Positions 24,424 to 33,517 of a stretch of 33,922 nucleotides of DNA are shown here, in pieces. How positions within the stretch are numbered: the stretch's first letter is position 1; the number at the start of each line of letters is the position of its first letter. Made by a program: the position numbers and the translations under genes. A model generated the notes under the pieces. The model ran no database searches. It was not told the origin of the DNA and was given only the letters and a program-made list of their open reading frames with translations. Origin of the DNA: Oleispira sp. (GTDB taxonomy: Bacteria; Pseudomonadota; Gammaproteobacteria; Pseudomonadales; Oceanobacteraceae); the NCBI GenBank assembly GCA_016765295.1, contig JAESQF010000080.1:1-33922 (forward strand), written 5' to 3'.

Positions 24424-26148
24424 CTAGTTTAACGGTGCTGGCGCTTGTGGTTGATAGCGATAATGCTGTTCTATCATTTCTCGACTAATAATCCCGACCA
24501 CCTGATTAAATTGCTCATCGCGATGAACGACCAGCCATTCTATGTGATGCTGCTGCATCTGGTCTAAAGCATTCTGCAAATTGGCCATTAAAGAGATCGA
24601 TTTTACCATTTTCCGATCTCCAGGAAGTAATAAACAGTCAATTTCAGCATGATCTGGATCAGCTGCATCAAATTTATCCTCGTTAGCAGCGGCAATATGG
24701 TTTTCAATAAAGCGTGCGAGATCGGTGGATAATAATAATTGCTGCTCGCTTTCGATGAAAAGCCAAACGGGTTGCTGGCTGAGCATTAGCTGCGCACTGT
24801 CTAGGTTGATGAGGCGAGAAGTGCTAATGAAATCTTGTGACATTAATTGTCCAACCCAAGTATTGCGCAATAGTTGGTGTACCGGATTATGGTTAACTGC
24901 AAGATTGGTTTGAATACGAAAAATAGACGGTAGATGAAAAATTTCACTAACGGTTAAGCTCGCAATAACAATAGCCATCATACCGGGCAATATAATGTTG
25001 GGGTTGGCCGTGAGTTCTAATAAAGCCATCAGCGCGGCTAACGGCGCGCGTAATACCGATGCCATCATCGCGCCCATGCCTAACATGGCGTAAAAACCGA
25101 TATTAATCGGATAGTCAGGCATGAAGTACGACGATAGTTGTCCCATCACGACACCAATAGCTGCGCCCATAAATAAACTGGGGCCGATTAAACCACCGGG
25201 AAACCCCATGGCTGCAGCCCAGCCGGAAAGCAACATCTTGGCGAATAACAAGGCTAAAGCTAAACCAAAGACTACCTCACCTTGTAACCAAGCATTCACA
25301 CTGTCGTAACCTACTCCCATGACTTCTGGTAAATAGATACTAATGATCGCAGTACAAATCCCGAGTAATCCCCAAGTTTGCCAAATAGGGCGGGCATTCC
25401 AACGCTGAGCAAACTTCACTGACGCAATAAATAGGCTACCCAGCCCGCCGCAAACTAAGGCTAATAATAAAATATAAGGGATTTCTAATAGCGATCCCAT
25501 TTCAAGCGAAGGAACAATAAAAGCAGCTTCATTGCCAAATACCGCTCGGGTCACAATCGCACCGATGACAGAGGCGAGAATAATAGGAATAAAACCTTTG
25601 ATGCTGTATTCAAGTAGCACCACTTCCATGGCGAAAATCACTCCCGCCATCGGGGTATTAAACGATGCCGATATCGCACTGGCGACACCGCAAGCGGCAA
25701 GAATTCTTAAGCGATGATGAGGGGTTTTCAATAGCTGGCCAAATTGGCTGGCGGTGCCAGCGCCGATATGAACAGCAGGACCTTCACGACCTACGCTGTG
25801 GCCACCGATTAGGGCAATGATGGCACCGACGAATTGTGCGATGAGGTTGGTCTTAGGTAAATAACCTTGGTGCTGCTCGATACGCTGTAATACATGACCC
25901 ACGCCAATTTTTCGCTGGTGGGGTTTTAAGCGGCTAAAGATTAATATCAATAAGGCGGTAGAGCTTAATAGTAGAATGACTCGAGCATGGCTGGATAAGG
26001 ATTCAAAACCTTCATGACTACCATTGGGTAGCCAATGCTCTAGCGGAAGTTCGTAGGCTAAGCGAAATAAAGTAATAATGCCTGCACTGAATAAACCAAC
26101 GAAGGTTGCCAGTAAGGCGAGAGATATTTGGCTTTCTTTTACCTTCAT
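24424..26148 (-). CDS. CLC-family chloride channel/transporter with C-terminal CBS domains
   Basis: This 574-residue inner-membrane protein has about ten hydrophobic helices. Visible CLC signatures are GGHSVGREGPAVHIGAG, with the external gating Glu (residue 122 from this start), the FAMEVVLLEYS segment with a proton-path-like Glu, and GFPGGLIGPSLFMGAA. The usual GSGIP chloride-filter motif is replaced by GVGHV. The C-terminal about 130 residues form two CBS domains. The ATG at 26148 has GAAGG 8 nt upstream and is preferred over the ATG at 26172. An AGGAGG also precedes a five-codon ORF (MKVST) ending ATGA at this start. Ion specificity is unproven. It is upstream of hemJ. Confidence 0.9.
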   Translation of the reverse strand: MKVKESQISLALLATFVGLFSAGIITLFRLAYELPLEHWLPNGSHEGFESLSSHARVILLLSSTALLILIFSRLKPHQRKIGVGHVLQRIEQHQGYLPKTNLIAQFVGAIIALIGGHSVGREGPAVHIGAGTASQFGQLLKTPHHRLRILAACGVASAISASFNTPMAGVIFAMEVVLLEYSIKGFIPIILASVIGAIVTRAVFGNEAAFIVPSLEMGSLLEIPYILLLALVCGGLGSLFIASVKFAQRWNARPIWQTWGLLGICTAIISIYLPEVMGVGYDSVNAWLQGEVVFGLALALLFAKMLLSGWAAAMGFPGGLIGPSLFMGAAIGVVMGQLSSYFMPDYPINIGFYAMLGMGAMMASVLRAPLAALMALLELTANPNIILPGMMAIVIASLTVSEIFHLPSIFRIQTNLAVNHNPVHQLLRNTWVGQLMSQDFISTSRLINLDSAQLMLSQQPVWLFIESEQQLLLSTDLARFIENHIAAANEDKFDAADPDHAEIDCLLLPGDRKMVKSISLMANLQNALDQMQQHHIEWLVVHRDEQFNQVVGIISREMIEQHYRYQPQAPAPLN

Positions 26149-26310
26149 GTGGATACCTTCATACCTCCTCATTATTCCTTGATTAGGTTAAGTTTTGTCT
26201 ATTGATGCAAATTATACGAATATTTTGCCTGTCTGAACTAACAATTCTTTCGATAAGGCTTATTATAAGCATCTTTATATGTCCTGTATCTTAGATTTAG
26301 AGGCGCGCAA

Positions 26311-27360
26311 GTGATTAAAGTAGGCATTGTCGGTGGCACAGGCTATACCGGAGTTGAGTTATTAAGGCTGTTAAGTCAGCACCCAGGAGTTGAATTAACG
26401 GTAATTACCTCTCGTAGTGAGAAAGGTATTCCTGTGGCGCAGATGTTTCCTAATCTACGAGGACATGTTGATTTATGCTTTTCTGAACCCAGTGCTGAAA
26501 ACTTAGCCCCTTGTGATGTGGTCTTTTTTGCCACCCCTCATGGTGTTGCGCATGCGTTAGCTCAGCAAGTATTGGATCAAGGCATTAAGGTGATTGATCT
26601 CAGTGCAGACTTCCGCTTGCAAGATGCAGACGTGTGGGAGCATTGGTACAACCAGCCTCACGGTGCAAAATCATTATTGCCCGAAGCGGTATATGGTTTA
26701 CCAGAAGTGAATCGTGAGCAGATCAAGCAGGCCCGTTTAATTGCCGTGCCAGGCTGTTACCCTACTTCGGTTCAGCTGGCGTTGATTCCATTATTGGAAC
26801 AAGGCCTAATTGAAACCACAGGTATCATTGCTGACTGTAAGTCGGGTGTTAGTGGCGCTGGCCGTCAGGCTAAAATTGGGGCTCTATTCTGTGAAGCAGG
26901 CGAGTCTATGATGGCCTATGCTGTATCTGGGCATCGCCATTTACCTGAAATTCGTCAAGGTTTAACCAGAGCCGCGGGTCATGATGTCAGCCTTACCTTC
27001 GTGCCACATTTAACCCCGATGATCCGAGGTATTCACTCAACCATATATGCACCGAGTAAAAGTGCTGAAGTTGAGGCGTTGGGTATTGATGGTTTACAGA
27101 AATTATTCGAACAGTATTATGCCAATGAGCCTTTTGTTGATGTAATGCCAGCGGGTAGTCATCCAGAGACTCGCTCAGTGAAGGGCAGTAATATGTGTCG
27201 TCTTGCCATTCATGAACATAAGGATACGGGCTTGATCGTTATTCTTTCAGTGATTGATAATTTGGTGAAAGGCGCATCTGGGCAAGCCGTTCAGAATATG
27301 AATATTGTGTTCGGTTTAGCTGAAGAAACAGGTTTGCAAGTAGTCGGTTTATTGCCGTAA
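26311..27360 (+). CDS. argC: N-acetyl-gamma-glutamyl-phosphate reductase
   Basis: This 349-residue enzyme reduces N-acetylglutamyl phosphate to the semialdehyde in arginine biosynthesis. GTG is the start codon, with GAGG 8 nt upstream. The N-terminal [18 protein letters not shown] is the Rossmann dinucleotide-binding motif. [17 protein letters not shown] contains the active-site cysteine (Cys149), and SGHRHLPEI and the SGxGRQAK loop are typical. No other arg gene is near, a common arrangement in Pseudomonas-like genomes. It is divergent from the CLC gene. Confidence 0.97.
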   Translation: MIKVGIVGGTGYTGVELLRLLSQHPGVELTVITSRSEKGIPVAQMFPNLRGHVDLCFSEPSAENLAPCDVVFFATPHGVAHALAQQVLDQGIKVIDLSADFRLQDADVWEHWYNQPHGAKSLLPEAVYGLPEVNREQIKQARLIAVPGCYPTSVQLALIPLLEQGLIETTGIIADCKSGVSGAGRQAKIGALFCEAGESMMAYAVSGHRHLPEIRQGLTRAAGHDVSLTFVPHLTPMIRGIHSTIYAPSKSAEVEALGIDGLQKLFEQYYANEPFVDVMPAGSHPETRSVKGSNMCRLAIHEHKDTGLIVILSVIDNLVKGASGQAVQNMNIVFGLAEETGLQVVGLLP

Positions 27361-27386
27361 TGCAGTTTGAAAGAAAGGAAGTTTGA

Positions 27387-28127
27387 ATGGCCGTAGTAAA
27401 AGGCAGTAAACAAGAGCGCCTAACGTTGGTGCGTTATGATCCATGGCAGCGTTTTGTCCACATTATCTATTTTTTGCTTTTTATTGCAGCGGTTGCGGGT
27501 GGTTGTTTTTTTGCGGGTCAATATGCCAGTTTAAATGAACGACGGGCTCTGAGCGCAGAAAGAGATCAGTTTCAGGAACAAATCATTGCCGCAAACCAAG
27601 AAGCTCGAAGCTTTCGTCAGCGAGTCGGCGCTTTAGAGAAAGGCGGTGAAGTTGATCGCCAGGCAGCTGAAGGTATTCGCCAAACGGTTAAGTCGCTAAA
27701 AGCTCAGGTTGCCACCTTAGAAGAAGAGGTTTCATTTTATAAAGGAATTATGGCGCCGAGTGGCCAAGATAAAGGTTTGCGTATTAGTAAGGTTGCTCTT
27801 CAGCCTATTGCCCAGACTAATAAGTTTCGTTATAGCATTATGATGACGCAAGTTGCTGATAATAGTACTTACATCAAAGGCGTAGCGGCGGTTAATTTCG
27901 TTGGTAGAGAAGCCGGCAAGCGTAAAATTATTCCGTTACGTGATTTAGATGAGAAGGTAAATGAGCTGGGTGTTAAATTCAGTTTTCGTTATTTCCAAGA
28001 AATTGCAGGAGAAGTCACAATGCCCGCAAATTTTAAAATTGAACAGGTGCAAGTTGTTTTACAGTCGTCAGGCAGTAAAGCGCAGCGCGTAGAAGAAACC
28101 ATTGAATGGTCTCAAAAGGACGCATAA
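27387..28127 (+). CDS. DUF6776-like membrane-anchored coiled-coil protein
   Basis: The 246-residue protein has a single transmembrane helix (about 26-47, YFLLFIAAVAGGCFFAG). A coiled coil follows (about 50-118, ERDQFQEQIIAANQEARSF and QTVKSLKAQVATLEEEV), then a C-terminal beta-rich periplasmic domain. AAAGGA lies upstream of the ATG. The stop overlaps the bactofilin ATG by one base, suggesting they work together. No enzymatic motif is seen. The likely role is as an envelope scaffold, which is inference. Confidence 0.75.
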   Translation: MAVVKGSKQERLTLVRYDPWQRFVHIIYFLLFIAAVAGGCFFAGQYASLNERRALSAERDQFQEQIIAANQEARSFRQRVGALEKGGEVDRQAAEGIRQTVKSLKAQVATLEEEVSFYKGIMAPSGQDKGLRISKVALQPIAQTNKFRYSIMMTQVADNSTYIKGVAAVNFVGREAGKRKIIPLRDLDEKVNELGVKFSFRYFQEIAGEVTMPANFKIEQVQVVLQSSGSKAQRVEETIEWSQKDA

Positions 28128-28561
28128 TGTTTAGTAGTAAAGATAAAGCCGCCGCCAGTCATTACGATACCTTGGTATCTCAGAAGACTGAAATCGTCGG
28201 AGATATTAATTTCAAAGGCGGCCTGCAAATTGAAGGCGTGGTTAAAGGTAACTTGGTTGCTGAGCCCGGCAGTGGTGCAGTCGTCCGTATTTCTGATGGT
28301 GGCCGTGTTGAAGGCCAGATTAATGCGCCTAATGTTGTCGTTAATGGTTCTGTTAGCGGTGATATTTTTGCCGGTGAGTATGTTGAATTAGCGAAGAAAG
28401 CCCGCATTAAAGGTGATGTTCACTATTATATGATGGAAATGGTGTTAGGTGCTGAGGTGAATGGTAAATTGATTCATCAAGCAAAAGATGAATTTAAAAA
28501 GACGAAAAAAGCACCACAACAACAGACCCCACCTGACCAAGCTGGCAATAAAGTTGACTAA
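28127..28561 (+). CDS. Bactofilin family cytoskeletal protein
   Basis: The 144-residue protein starts at ATG 28127 (AAAAGGA six nt upstream; an earlier in-frame ATG at 28106 lies within the preceding gene). Its core is a right-handed beta-helix: VGDINFKGGLQIEGVVKGNL, GRVEGQINAPNVVVNGSVSGDIFAGEYVELAKKARIKGDVHY, typical of bactofilins. A hydrophilic, Pro/Gln-rich C-terminal tail (about 120-144) follows. Bactofilins polymerise at the membrane and organise cell-wall enzymes. Here it is coupled to the coiled-coil membrane gene (TAATG overlap) and lies in the block containing anmK and an M23 peptidase, consistent with an envelope role. Confidence 0.9.
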   Translation: MFSSKDKAAASHYDTLVSQKTEIVGDINFKGGLQIEGVVKGNLVAEPGSGAVVRISDGGRVEGQINAPNVVVNGSVSGDIFAGEYVELAKKARIKGDVHYYMMEMVLGAEVNGKLIHQAKDEFKKTKKAPQQQTPPDQAGNKVD

Positions 28562-28611
28562 AACAGTCGGTTAATCCGATAATAGGCAGCATAGTCTTTG
28601 TGAGATAGAAC

Positions 28612-28959
28612 ATGAATGCAGTTGTAGCAGCCGAACCTATTGGGTTAACCCCTTCGGCAGAAGAGAAAATAAGAGCATTATTAGTTGAAGAAGCTGATGA
28701 TGAATTGTGTCTTCGAGTATTTGTTACTGGGGGCGGCTGTTCTGGATTTCAGTATGGCTTCACCTTTGATGATGAACGCAATGAAGATGATAGTGTGATT
28801 AGCAAAGACGGAGCACGAGTACTCGTCGACTCTTTGAGTTATCAGTACTTAGTCGGTTCAAACGTAGATTATCAAGAAGGCTTAGAGGGTTCCCGCTTTA
28901 TCGTGAATAATCCGGGTGCGAGTTCAACTTGTGGTTGTGGCTCCTCTTTTTCTATCTAG
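28612..28959 (+). CDS. erpA: Iron-sulfur cluster insertion protein ErpA
   Basis: A 115-residue A-type Fe-S carrier. The three conserved cysteines are in [11 protein letters not shown] (about residue 43) and [11 protein letters not shown] (about 107 and 109). Length, the N-terminal [13 protein letters not shown], and the genomic place beside anmK match ErpA. It delivers Fe-S clusters to apoproteins. The 50-bp gap after the bactofilin gene shows no clear terminator. Confidence 0.95.
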   Translation: MNAVVAAEPIGLTPSAEEKIRALLVEEADDELCLRVFVTGGGCSGFQYGFTFDDERNEDDSVISKDGARVLVDSLSYQYLVGSNVDYQEGLEGSRFIVNNPGASSTCGCGSSFSI

Positions 28960-28994
28960 TCGTTTTTACGTGGTACAGATTAAGGAGGCTTGTT

Positions 28995-29498
28995 ATGAGT
29001 CATAAATTGAGTTTTTTGCTTTTATTGTTTCCTATGCTGGTGGCGGCGCAAAGTCCTGCCATTCAACCAGCGCTGCATACTCAAACTGTGACCGTTGTTG
29101 CGGTGGCAGATTCTTCGGTCCAGATAAGTAAGTCACAATCGTTAAAGTTACAGGCTGATATAGAGCTGCATACGCTAACGGAGTTGAAGCAATTACTGGA
29201 GCAGGCAGAGGGTATTGCCAATGGTAAAACTGAATATAATACCGAAGCCCCTATTGCTGTTGTGCTTCATGGAGAAGAAATCAGAGCTTTTTTACGCACT
29301 AACTACCGTTTGAACAAGTCTTTGGTTGATTTAGCCGCTCGTTTAGATGCTTTCAATGTGATTGATGTGAAGGTGTGCAGGCGTTGGATGGGTGCTAATG
29401 GCATTATGGTTAACGATCTGCCGTCGTTCGTAGAGCCGGTGCCTTTTGGTGTCGCTGAACGAAATCGTCTTGAAGCTGCAGGCTACGCTTACTTCTAA
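28995..29498 (+). CDS. Secreted DsrE/DsrF-like protein
   Basis: The 167-residue product starts at ATG 28995, with a perfect AAGGAGG 6 nt upstream. The frame extends back into erpA without a better start. A signal peptide (LSFLLLLFPMLVAAQS) predicts export. The mature domain resembles DsrE/F: APIAVVLHGEEIRAFL, NYRLNKSLVDLAARLDAFNVIDVKVC with one conserved-position Cys in KVCRRWMG. Cytosolic DsrE proteins bind sulfur in sulfur relay. This family of exported paralogues is less well understood. It lies between erpA and anmK and ends convergently with anmK 14 nt away. Confidence 0.75.
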   Translation: MSHKLSFLLLLFPMLVAAQSPAIQPALHTQTVTVVAVADSSVQISKSQSLKLQADIELHTLTELKQLLEQAEGIANGKTEYNTEAPIAVVLHGEEIRAFLRTNYRLNKSLVDLAARLDAFNVIDVKVCRRWMGANGIMVNDLPSFVEPVPFGVAERNRLEAAGYAYF

Positions 29499-29507
29499 GA
29501 AAATTAC

Positions 29508-29530
29508 GCTATCTACGCTGGGTAGATAGC
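29508..29530 (-). terminator. anmK terminator overlapping its stop codon
   Basis: GCTATCTAC (29508-29516) and GTAGATAGC (29522-29530) form a 9-bp stem with a 5-nt loop. The anmK stop codon lies in the stem. On the minus strand the stem is followed by GTAATTTTCTT, a T-rich tract. It may also affect the convergent DsrE-like transcript. Confidence 0.6.
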
Positions 29531-30613
29531 ACCTAATATTCTTGCCCCTTTTGCCCCAGTAGTATTCGCTAAGTTCCCGGTAAGACCACGAATCGTACGA
29601 GATGCTAACCAAGCGAAAGCACACGCTTCGACCATATCCACAGGAATACCTAAATCATCAGTACGACCAATTCGAAGGGTTAATAAGTGGTGCTGAATGC
29701 GTTCGACAAGATAAATATTATGCGCGCCACCACCACATAGAAATAGCTCGCCATCGGTATAACCCCACCTCTCAATACCTAGGCTTATAGAAACTGCCGT
29801 TAGCTCAATAAGCGTTGCCAATACATCTTCTTTCTTTAGATTATTAATTTCAGGGGTTAGTTTTTCGAGCTGCGCTAGGTTAAATAGTTCTCGACCGGTG
29901 CTTTTGGGCGGAGCTTTATCAAAATAATCAATCGTCAGCCAATTATCTAATAATGACTGCTGAATCGTGCCTGAGCGCGCAATGATGCCACCCTTGTCGT
30001 AACTAATTTGCCAATGTTTTTCTACCCATTCGTTCGAAAGGGCATTTGCAGGGCCTAGATCAAAGCCAAAGGTATCGTCTGGGTTTTGAGAAAGCACGGT
30101 GATATTAGCAATGCCACCTAAGTTTAAAATCTGTCTTGGATTATGAAAGTCGAGAAATACATCTTGATGAAATGCGGGCACTAAAGGGGCGCCTTCGCCT
30201 CCCGCTGCAATATCGCGTCGGCGAAAATCTGCAATCGTGGTAATGCCGGTGAGTTCAGCGACGAAATTAGGATCACCAATTTGCAGGCTGAATGCATCAG
30301 GTCTTGGCTTGTGGCGTATGGTTTGCCCATGGCAGCCAATAGCTTGAATATCAGATGCTGAATATTCAAATTTTTCTAATAATGTAAGGCAAGCTTCCCC
30401 GTAGAGCCTACCCAGTGTCTGGTCTAGGGTTAATAGCTGCTCTAGGTTAATATCACTGGCTTGGCTTAACTCGAAAAGTGTTTTTTGTAGAGCCGGCTGG
30501 TATGGCTGGTAGTGATTCCCCAGAATCTGTAGCTGACCATCTTGGTTGATTTCAACTAATGCAGCATCAATACCATCTAAGCTAGTGCCTGACATTAGGC
30601 CGATGTAAAGCAC
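29513..30613 (-). CDS. anmK: Anhydro-N-acetylmuramic acid kinase
   Basis: This enzyme recycles peptidoglycan by phosphorylating 1,6-anhydro-MurNAc to MurNAc-6-phosphate. The N-terminal YIGLMSGTSLDGIDAALVE is the ATP-binding phosphate-1 motif of AnmK. Other matches are IGCHGQTIRHKP, QIGDPN, TIADFRRRDIAAGGEGAPLVPAFH, and the C-terminal FLCGGGAHN. The frame extends to TTG 30619, but AAGGAG directly abuts that codon. GTG at 30613 is at a proper 6-nt spacing and is preferred, giving 366 residues. It follows the M23 gene closely. Confidence 0.95.
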   Translation of the reverse strand: MLYIGLMSGTSLDGIDAALVEINQDGQLQILGNHYQPYQPALQKTLFELSQASDINLEQLLTLDQTLGRLYGEACLTLLEKFEYSASDIQAIGCHGQTIRHKPRPDAFSLQIGDPNFVAELTGITTIADFRRRDIAAGGEGAPLVPAFHQDVFLDFHNPRQILNLGGIANITVLSQNPDDTFGFDLGPANALSNEWVEKHWQISYDKGGIIARSGTIQQSLLDNWLTIDYFDKAPPKSTGRELFNLAQLEKLTPEINNLKKEDVLATLIELTAVSISLGIERWGYTDGELFLCGGGAHNIYLVERIQHHLLTLRIGRTDDLGIPVDMVEACAFAWLASRTIRGLTGNLANTTGAKGARILGAIYPA

Positions 30614-30645
30614 AGGCAACTCCTTGTTTATCGGGGGCTAGTTAT

Positions 30646-31950
30646 TTATCTGAGACGAGTATTGGACTCTAGTGAGTCATCATTTGCCAGTTGGGTGGAC
30701 TGCTGGCTTCTTAACCATTCGATCATACGGTTAGCCTCCGCTTTATAAGCAGGCTTCTGATCCTTGCTAATAGAGCGAGATTTTGGCAGTTTTACCCGTA
30801 AGGAATCTCGATGCACGCCATCGACTCTGAATTCAAAGTGTAGGTGAGGCCCCGTCGCAAGGCCAGTACTACCGACATAACCAATAACCTGTCCTTGTTT
30901 TACACGTCTTCCCTTGCGTGCTTTTCGATTGAATTTGCTTAAATGAGCGTAAAGAGTTTGATAGCGACTACCGTGCTGAATAATTACACAATTACCAAAG
31001 CCGCCTTTACGGCCAGCAAAAATCACCTTGCCATCACCGGTTGATTTGATTGGGGTGCCTGTCGCTGCTGCATAGTCAGTACCTCTATGGGCTCGAAATT
31101 TATTCAATACAGGGTGTTTACGTTTTAAATTAAAACGTGAGCTGATACGGGCAAAATCGATTGGGTTGCGTAAGAACTCTTTGCGCATACTATGCCCAGA
31201 AGGATCATAATATTGAGAGTGGCCTTTTTTATCGTCATAACGAATCGCGGTTAAGTCACGGCCACGATTAACAAAGCTGGCGATTAGAATATTGCCGAAG
31301 CCAATACGTTCACCATCTAGAAATAGCTCCTCATATATCAAGCTAAATTGATCCCCTTGGCGAATGTCTAAGGCGAAATCAATATCCCAGCCAAATAGAC
31401 CGGCAAATTCAATTAATATAGATTGCGGAATATCTTGCTTAGCACCATCTAGGAACAAAGAAGAGTGAATGGTAGCTTGCGCAAACTTAGGACGACGATC
31501 AGCAACTTTCTCATCTAGCTGATATTCATATTTACCCTCAATCGTTCGAGTAAAGTCATGCGCAACTAAGCGTGATGTTTCTATGCGCATGCGGGTCACG
31601 TTATTACTATCAGTGCTTTGCCACTTGATTGTCTGGCCAGGGTGGAGCTGTAAGGCATTTTTAGGTGCTTTGTGAGCAATCGACAACGCATCGGCAGCGC
31701 TTAATGAATAGCGAGTGAAAATTTTGGATAGACTATCGCCAGGCTTGATTTTAGTTTCTTGCCAAGGATCGGCCATTTCAACCTGAATAGCTTCCTCTAT
31801 CGGGTCACTATGAACCGTGACTATTTGTATTTCACGTTTTTGCTGTGATTGAGACTGTTTCCCGGCAATGAAAATAACGCTTATAACGATTAATGATATT
31901 GCTGCAATGTGGGTCTTGGGAAAATACTGCCACTGGCCAAGAACTGCCAT
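30646..31950 (-). CDS. M23-family peptidoglycan DD-metallopeptidase (MepM-like)
   Basis: The 434-residue protein has an N-terminal membrane anchor or signal (about 13-30), a LysM-like region with KIKPGDSLSKIFTRYSLS (about 67-84), and a C-terminal LytM/M23 domain. Zinc and catalytic residues are visible in AHRGTDYAA (His288, Asp292), LYAHLS (His336) and GPHLHFEF (His369, His371), all intact. It probably cleaves peptide crosslinks in the periplasm. The intact catalytic set distinguishes it from divisome activators such as EnvC. It is divergent from tyrS and precedes anmK by about 30 bp, a plausible pair in wall turnover. Confidence 0.94.
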   Translation of the reverse strand: MAVLGQWQYFPKTHIAAISLIVISVIFIAGKQSQSQQKREIQIVTVHSDPIEEAIQVEMADPWQETKIKPGDSLSKIFTRYSLSAADALSIAHKAPKNALQLHPGQTIKWQSTDSNNVTRMRIETSRLVAHDFTRTIEGKYEYQLDEKVADRRPKFAQATIHSSLFLDGAKQDIPQSILIEFAGLFGWDIDFALDIRQGDQFSLIYEELFLDGERIGFGNILIASFVNRGRDLTAIRYDDKKGHSQYYDPSGHSMRKEFLRNPIDFARISSRFNLKRKHPVLNKFRAHRGTDYAAATGTPIKSTGDGKVIFAGRKGGFGNCVIIQHGSRYQTLYAHLSKFNRKARKGRRVKQGQVIGYVGSTGLATGPHLHFEFRVDGVHRDSLRVKLPKSRSISKDQKPAYKAEANRMIEWLRSQQSTQLANDDSLESNTRLR

Positions 31951-32111
31951 AGATATATTTATTCCTGAATATTTGAAACGATGAAAAACAATGAGTGTAC
32001 AACAATATTGGCTTATTGGGTGCCATTCGCTGTATCTCTATTGCTTTTATTAGCTGATTCGGTATTGTGACAGCCGCTTATTTTCTTACTTTAGACTGAC
32101 AAGAGAACGTC

Positions 32112-33416
32112 ATGACGGCAGCATTAATCGAAGATTTAAAGGCTCGAGGCCTTATTAGCCAGACAACGGCAGACGCAGAATTTATTGAGCATTTAGAAGA
32201 TGGTTGCCGAACACTTTATTGTGGCTTTGACCCAACAGCCGATAGCTTGCACATTGGAAGTCTTGTTCCTTTATTAGCTTTAAAGCGCTTTCAAGACGCG
32301 GGGCATAAACCAGTCGCATTGGTCGGTGGTGCTACCGGCTTAATAGGTGACCCAAGCTTTAAAGCCCAAGAGCGTAAACTAAATACCCCAGATATTGTTG
32401 CCAACTGGGTAGATAAGCTTAAAGCACAGGTCAGTCGTTTTATTGATTTTGATGCTGGCGAAAAAAGTGCTGTGGTTGTTAATAACCTAGATTGGGTTGG
32501 CGAATTGAATGTGCTCGACTTCCTTCGTGATGTCGGTAAGCATTTCTCAATTAACAATATGATTCAGAAAGAATCGGTTAAGCAGCGTATCGACCGTGAG
32601 GGTGCTGGCATCTCTTTCACTGAGTTTACCTATATGTTGCTGCAGTCTTATGACTTCGCTGAGTTGGCTGAACGTGAAAACTGTACCATTCAAATTGGTG
32701 GCTCTGATCAGTGGGGTAACATTGTTGGTGGTGTTGATTTAGCACGCCGCATGTATGGCAAGAAGACCTTTGGTTTAACGCTACCTCTAGTTACTAAGTC
32801 TGATGGTACTAAATTTGGTAAAACAGAAAGTGGCACTATTTGGTTGGACCCAGCCAAGACCTCGCCATATGCCTTCTATCAGTTCTGGATGAATACTGCA
32901 GATGAGGATGCGTATAAATTTATGCGCTACTTCACCTTTCTGTCGATTGAGCGTATTGAAGAAATTGAAAGGCACGATGCTGAAATCCAGGGGCGTAAAA
33001 CAGGTCAGGGTATTTTGGCTGAAGAAATGACTCGCTTAATACATGGTGAAGAAGCATTGCAATCGGCTAGACGAATAACTGAAGCGTTATTCTCAGGTAA
33101 TTTAGCGACGCTTTCAGAGAAGGAGCTTGAGCAAATTAAGCTAGATGGCCTGCCATCGAGTGATCTAGTACTAGCGGATATTGCTGAAATACCTTTAACT
33201 TCACTCTTTACTGAGTGTGGGCTGGTGAAAGCAGGGCGTGAAGTTAAGGATGCACTGAGTCGTAATGCTGTATTGATTAATGGAGAAGCGAAAGGCGCCG
33301 CGGATAATATGAGTACTGCGGAAAGCTTTGCTGCTGATAAAGCTTTATATGGCCGCTTCTTCCTAGTAAAACTGGGCAAGAAGAAGCATCACTTGTTTGA
33401 AATTAAACAAAGTTAA
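32112..33416 (+). CDS. tyrS: Tyrosyl-tRNA synthetase
   Basis: The 434-residue class I synthetase charges tRNA-Tyr. The HIGH-like motif is HIGS (47-50) in DPTADSLHIGSLVPLLALKR. The KMSKS-like motif is KFGKT (234-238). The catalytic domain wording (GGATGLIGDPSFKAQER, SDQWGNIVGG) follows E. coli TyrS. An S4 RNA-binding domain ends the protein (REVKDALSRNAVLINGEAKG). AAGAGAA precedes the ATG. Only 8 bp separate the stop codon from the -35 of the first rRNA promoter. A possible promoter (TTGTGA 32065-32070, TACTTT 32087-32092, 16-bp spacer) lies upstream. Confidence 0.97.
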   Translation: MTAALIEDLKARGLISQTTADAEFIEHLEDGCRTLYCGFDPTADSLHIGSLVPLLALKRFQDAGHKPVALVGGATGLIGDPSFKAQERKLNTPDIVANWVDKLKAQVSRFIDFDAGEKSAVVVNNLDWVGELNVLDFLRDVGKHFSINNMIQKESVKQRIDREGAGISFTEFTYMLLQSYDFAELAERENCTIQIGGSDQWGNIVGGVDLARRMYGKKTFGLTLPLVTKSDGTKFGKTESGTIWLDPAKTSPYAFYQFWMNTADEDAYKFMRYFTFLSIERIEEIERHDAEIQGRKTGQGILAEEMTRLIHGEEALQSARRITEALFSGNLATLSEKELEQIKLDGLPSSDLVLADIAEIPLTSLFTECGLVKAGREVKDALSRNAVLINGEAKGAADNMSTAESFAADKALYGRFFLVKLGKKKHHLFEIKQS

Positions 33417-33424
33417 AAAAACAG

Positions 33425-33452
33425 TTGACGGCGATTGTAAAATCCCTATAAT
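33425..33452 (+). promoter_or_regulatory. rRNA promoter P1 (sigma70)
   Basis: TTGACG (33425-33430) and a perfect TATAAT (33447-33452) are separated by 16 bp. The discriminator is GC-rich (TCGCCGC), as in stringently controlled rrn promoters. The -35 lies 8 bp after the tyrS stop, so any UP element would be inside tyrS. Confidence 0.85.
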
Positions 33453-33460
33453 TCGCCGCT

Positions 33461-33506
33461 CACTTGTTGAGACAGTCATTCGAAAGAGTCGCTAGAAAAA
33501 CAAGTG
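33461..33506 (+). other. Hairpin at the 5' end of the P1 transcript
   Basis: CACTTGTT (33461-33468) and AACAAGTG (33499-33506) form a perfect 8-bp stem at about the predicted P1 start. It may terminate tyrS transcripts or shield the 5' end; no T-run follows. Confidence 0.35.
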
Positions 33507-33517
33507 AGAATAAAGGG

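Noticed and set aside
28929-28994. Extended N-terminus of the DsrE-like protein inside erpA
   Set aside because: An AAGGAGG placed just before ATG 28995 and a clean signal peptide beginning there fix the start.
33005-33379. Minus-strand ORF of 124 residues within tyrS
   Set aside because: It is antisense to the S4 domain region of tyrS, low-complexity Ser/Ala-rich, with no recognised motif.
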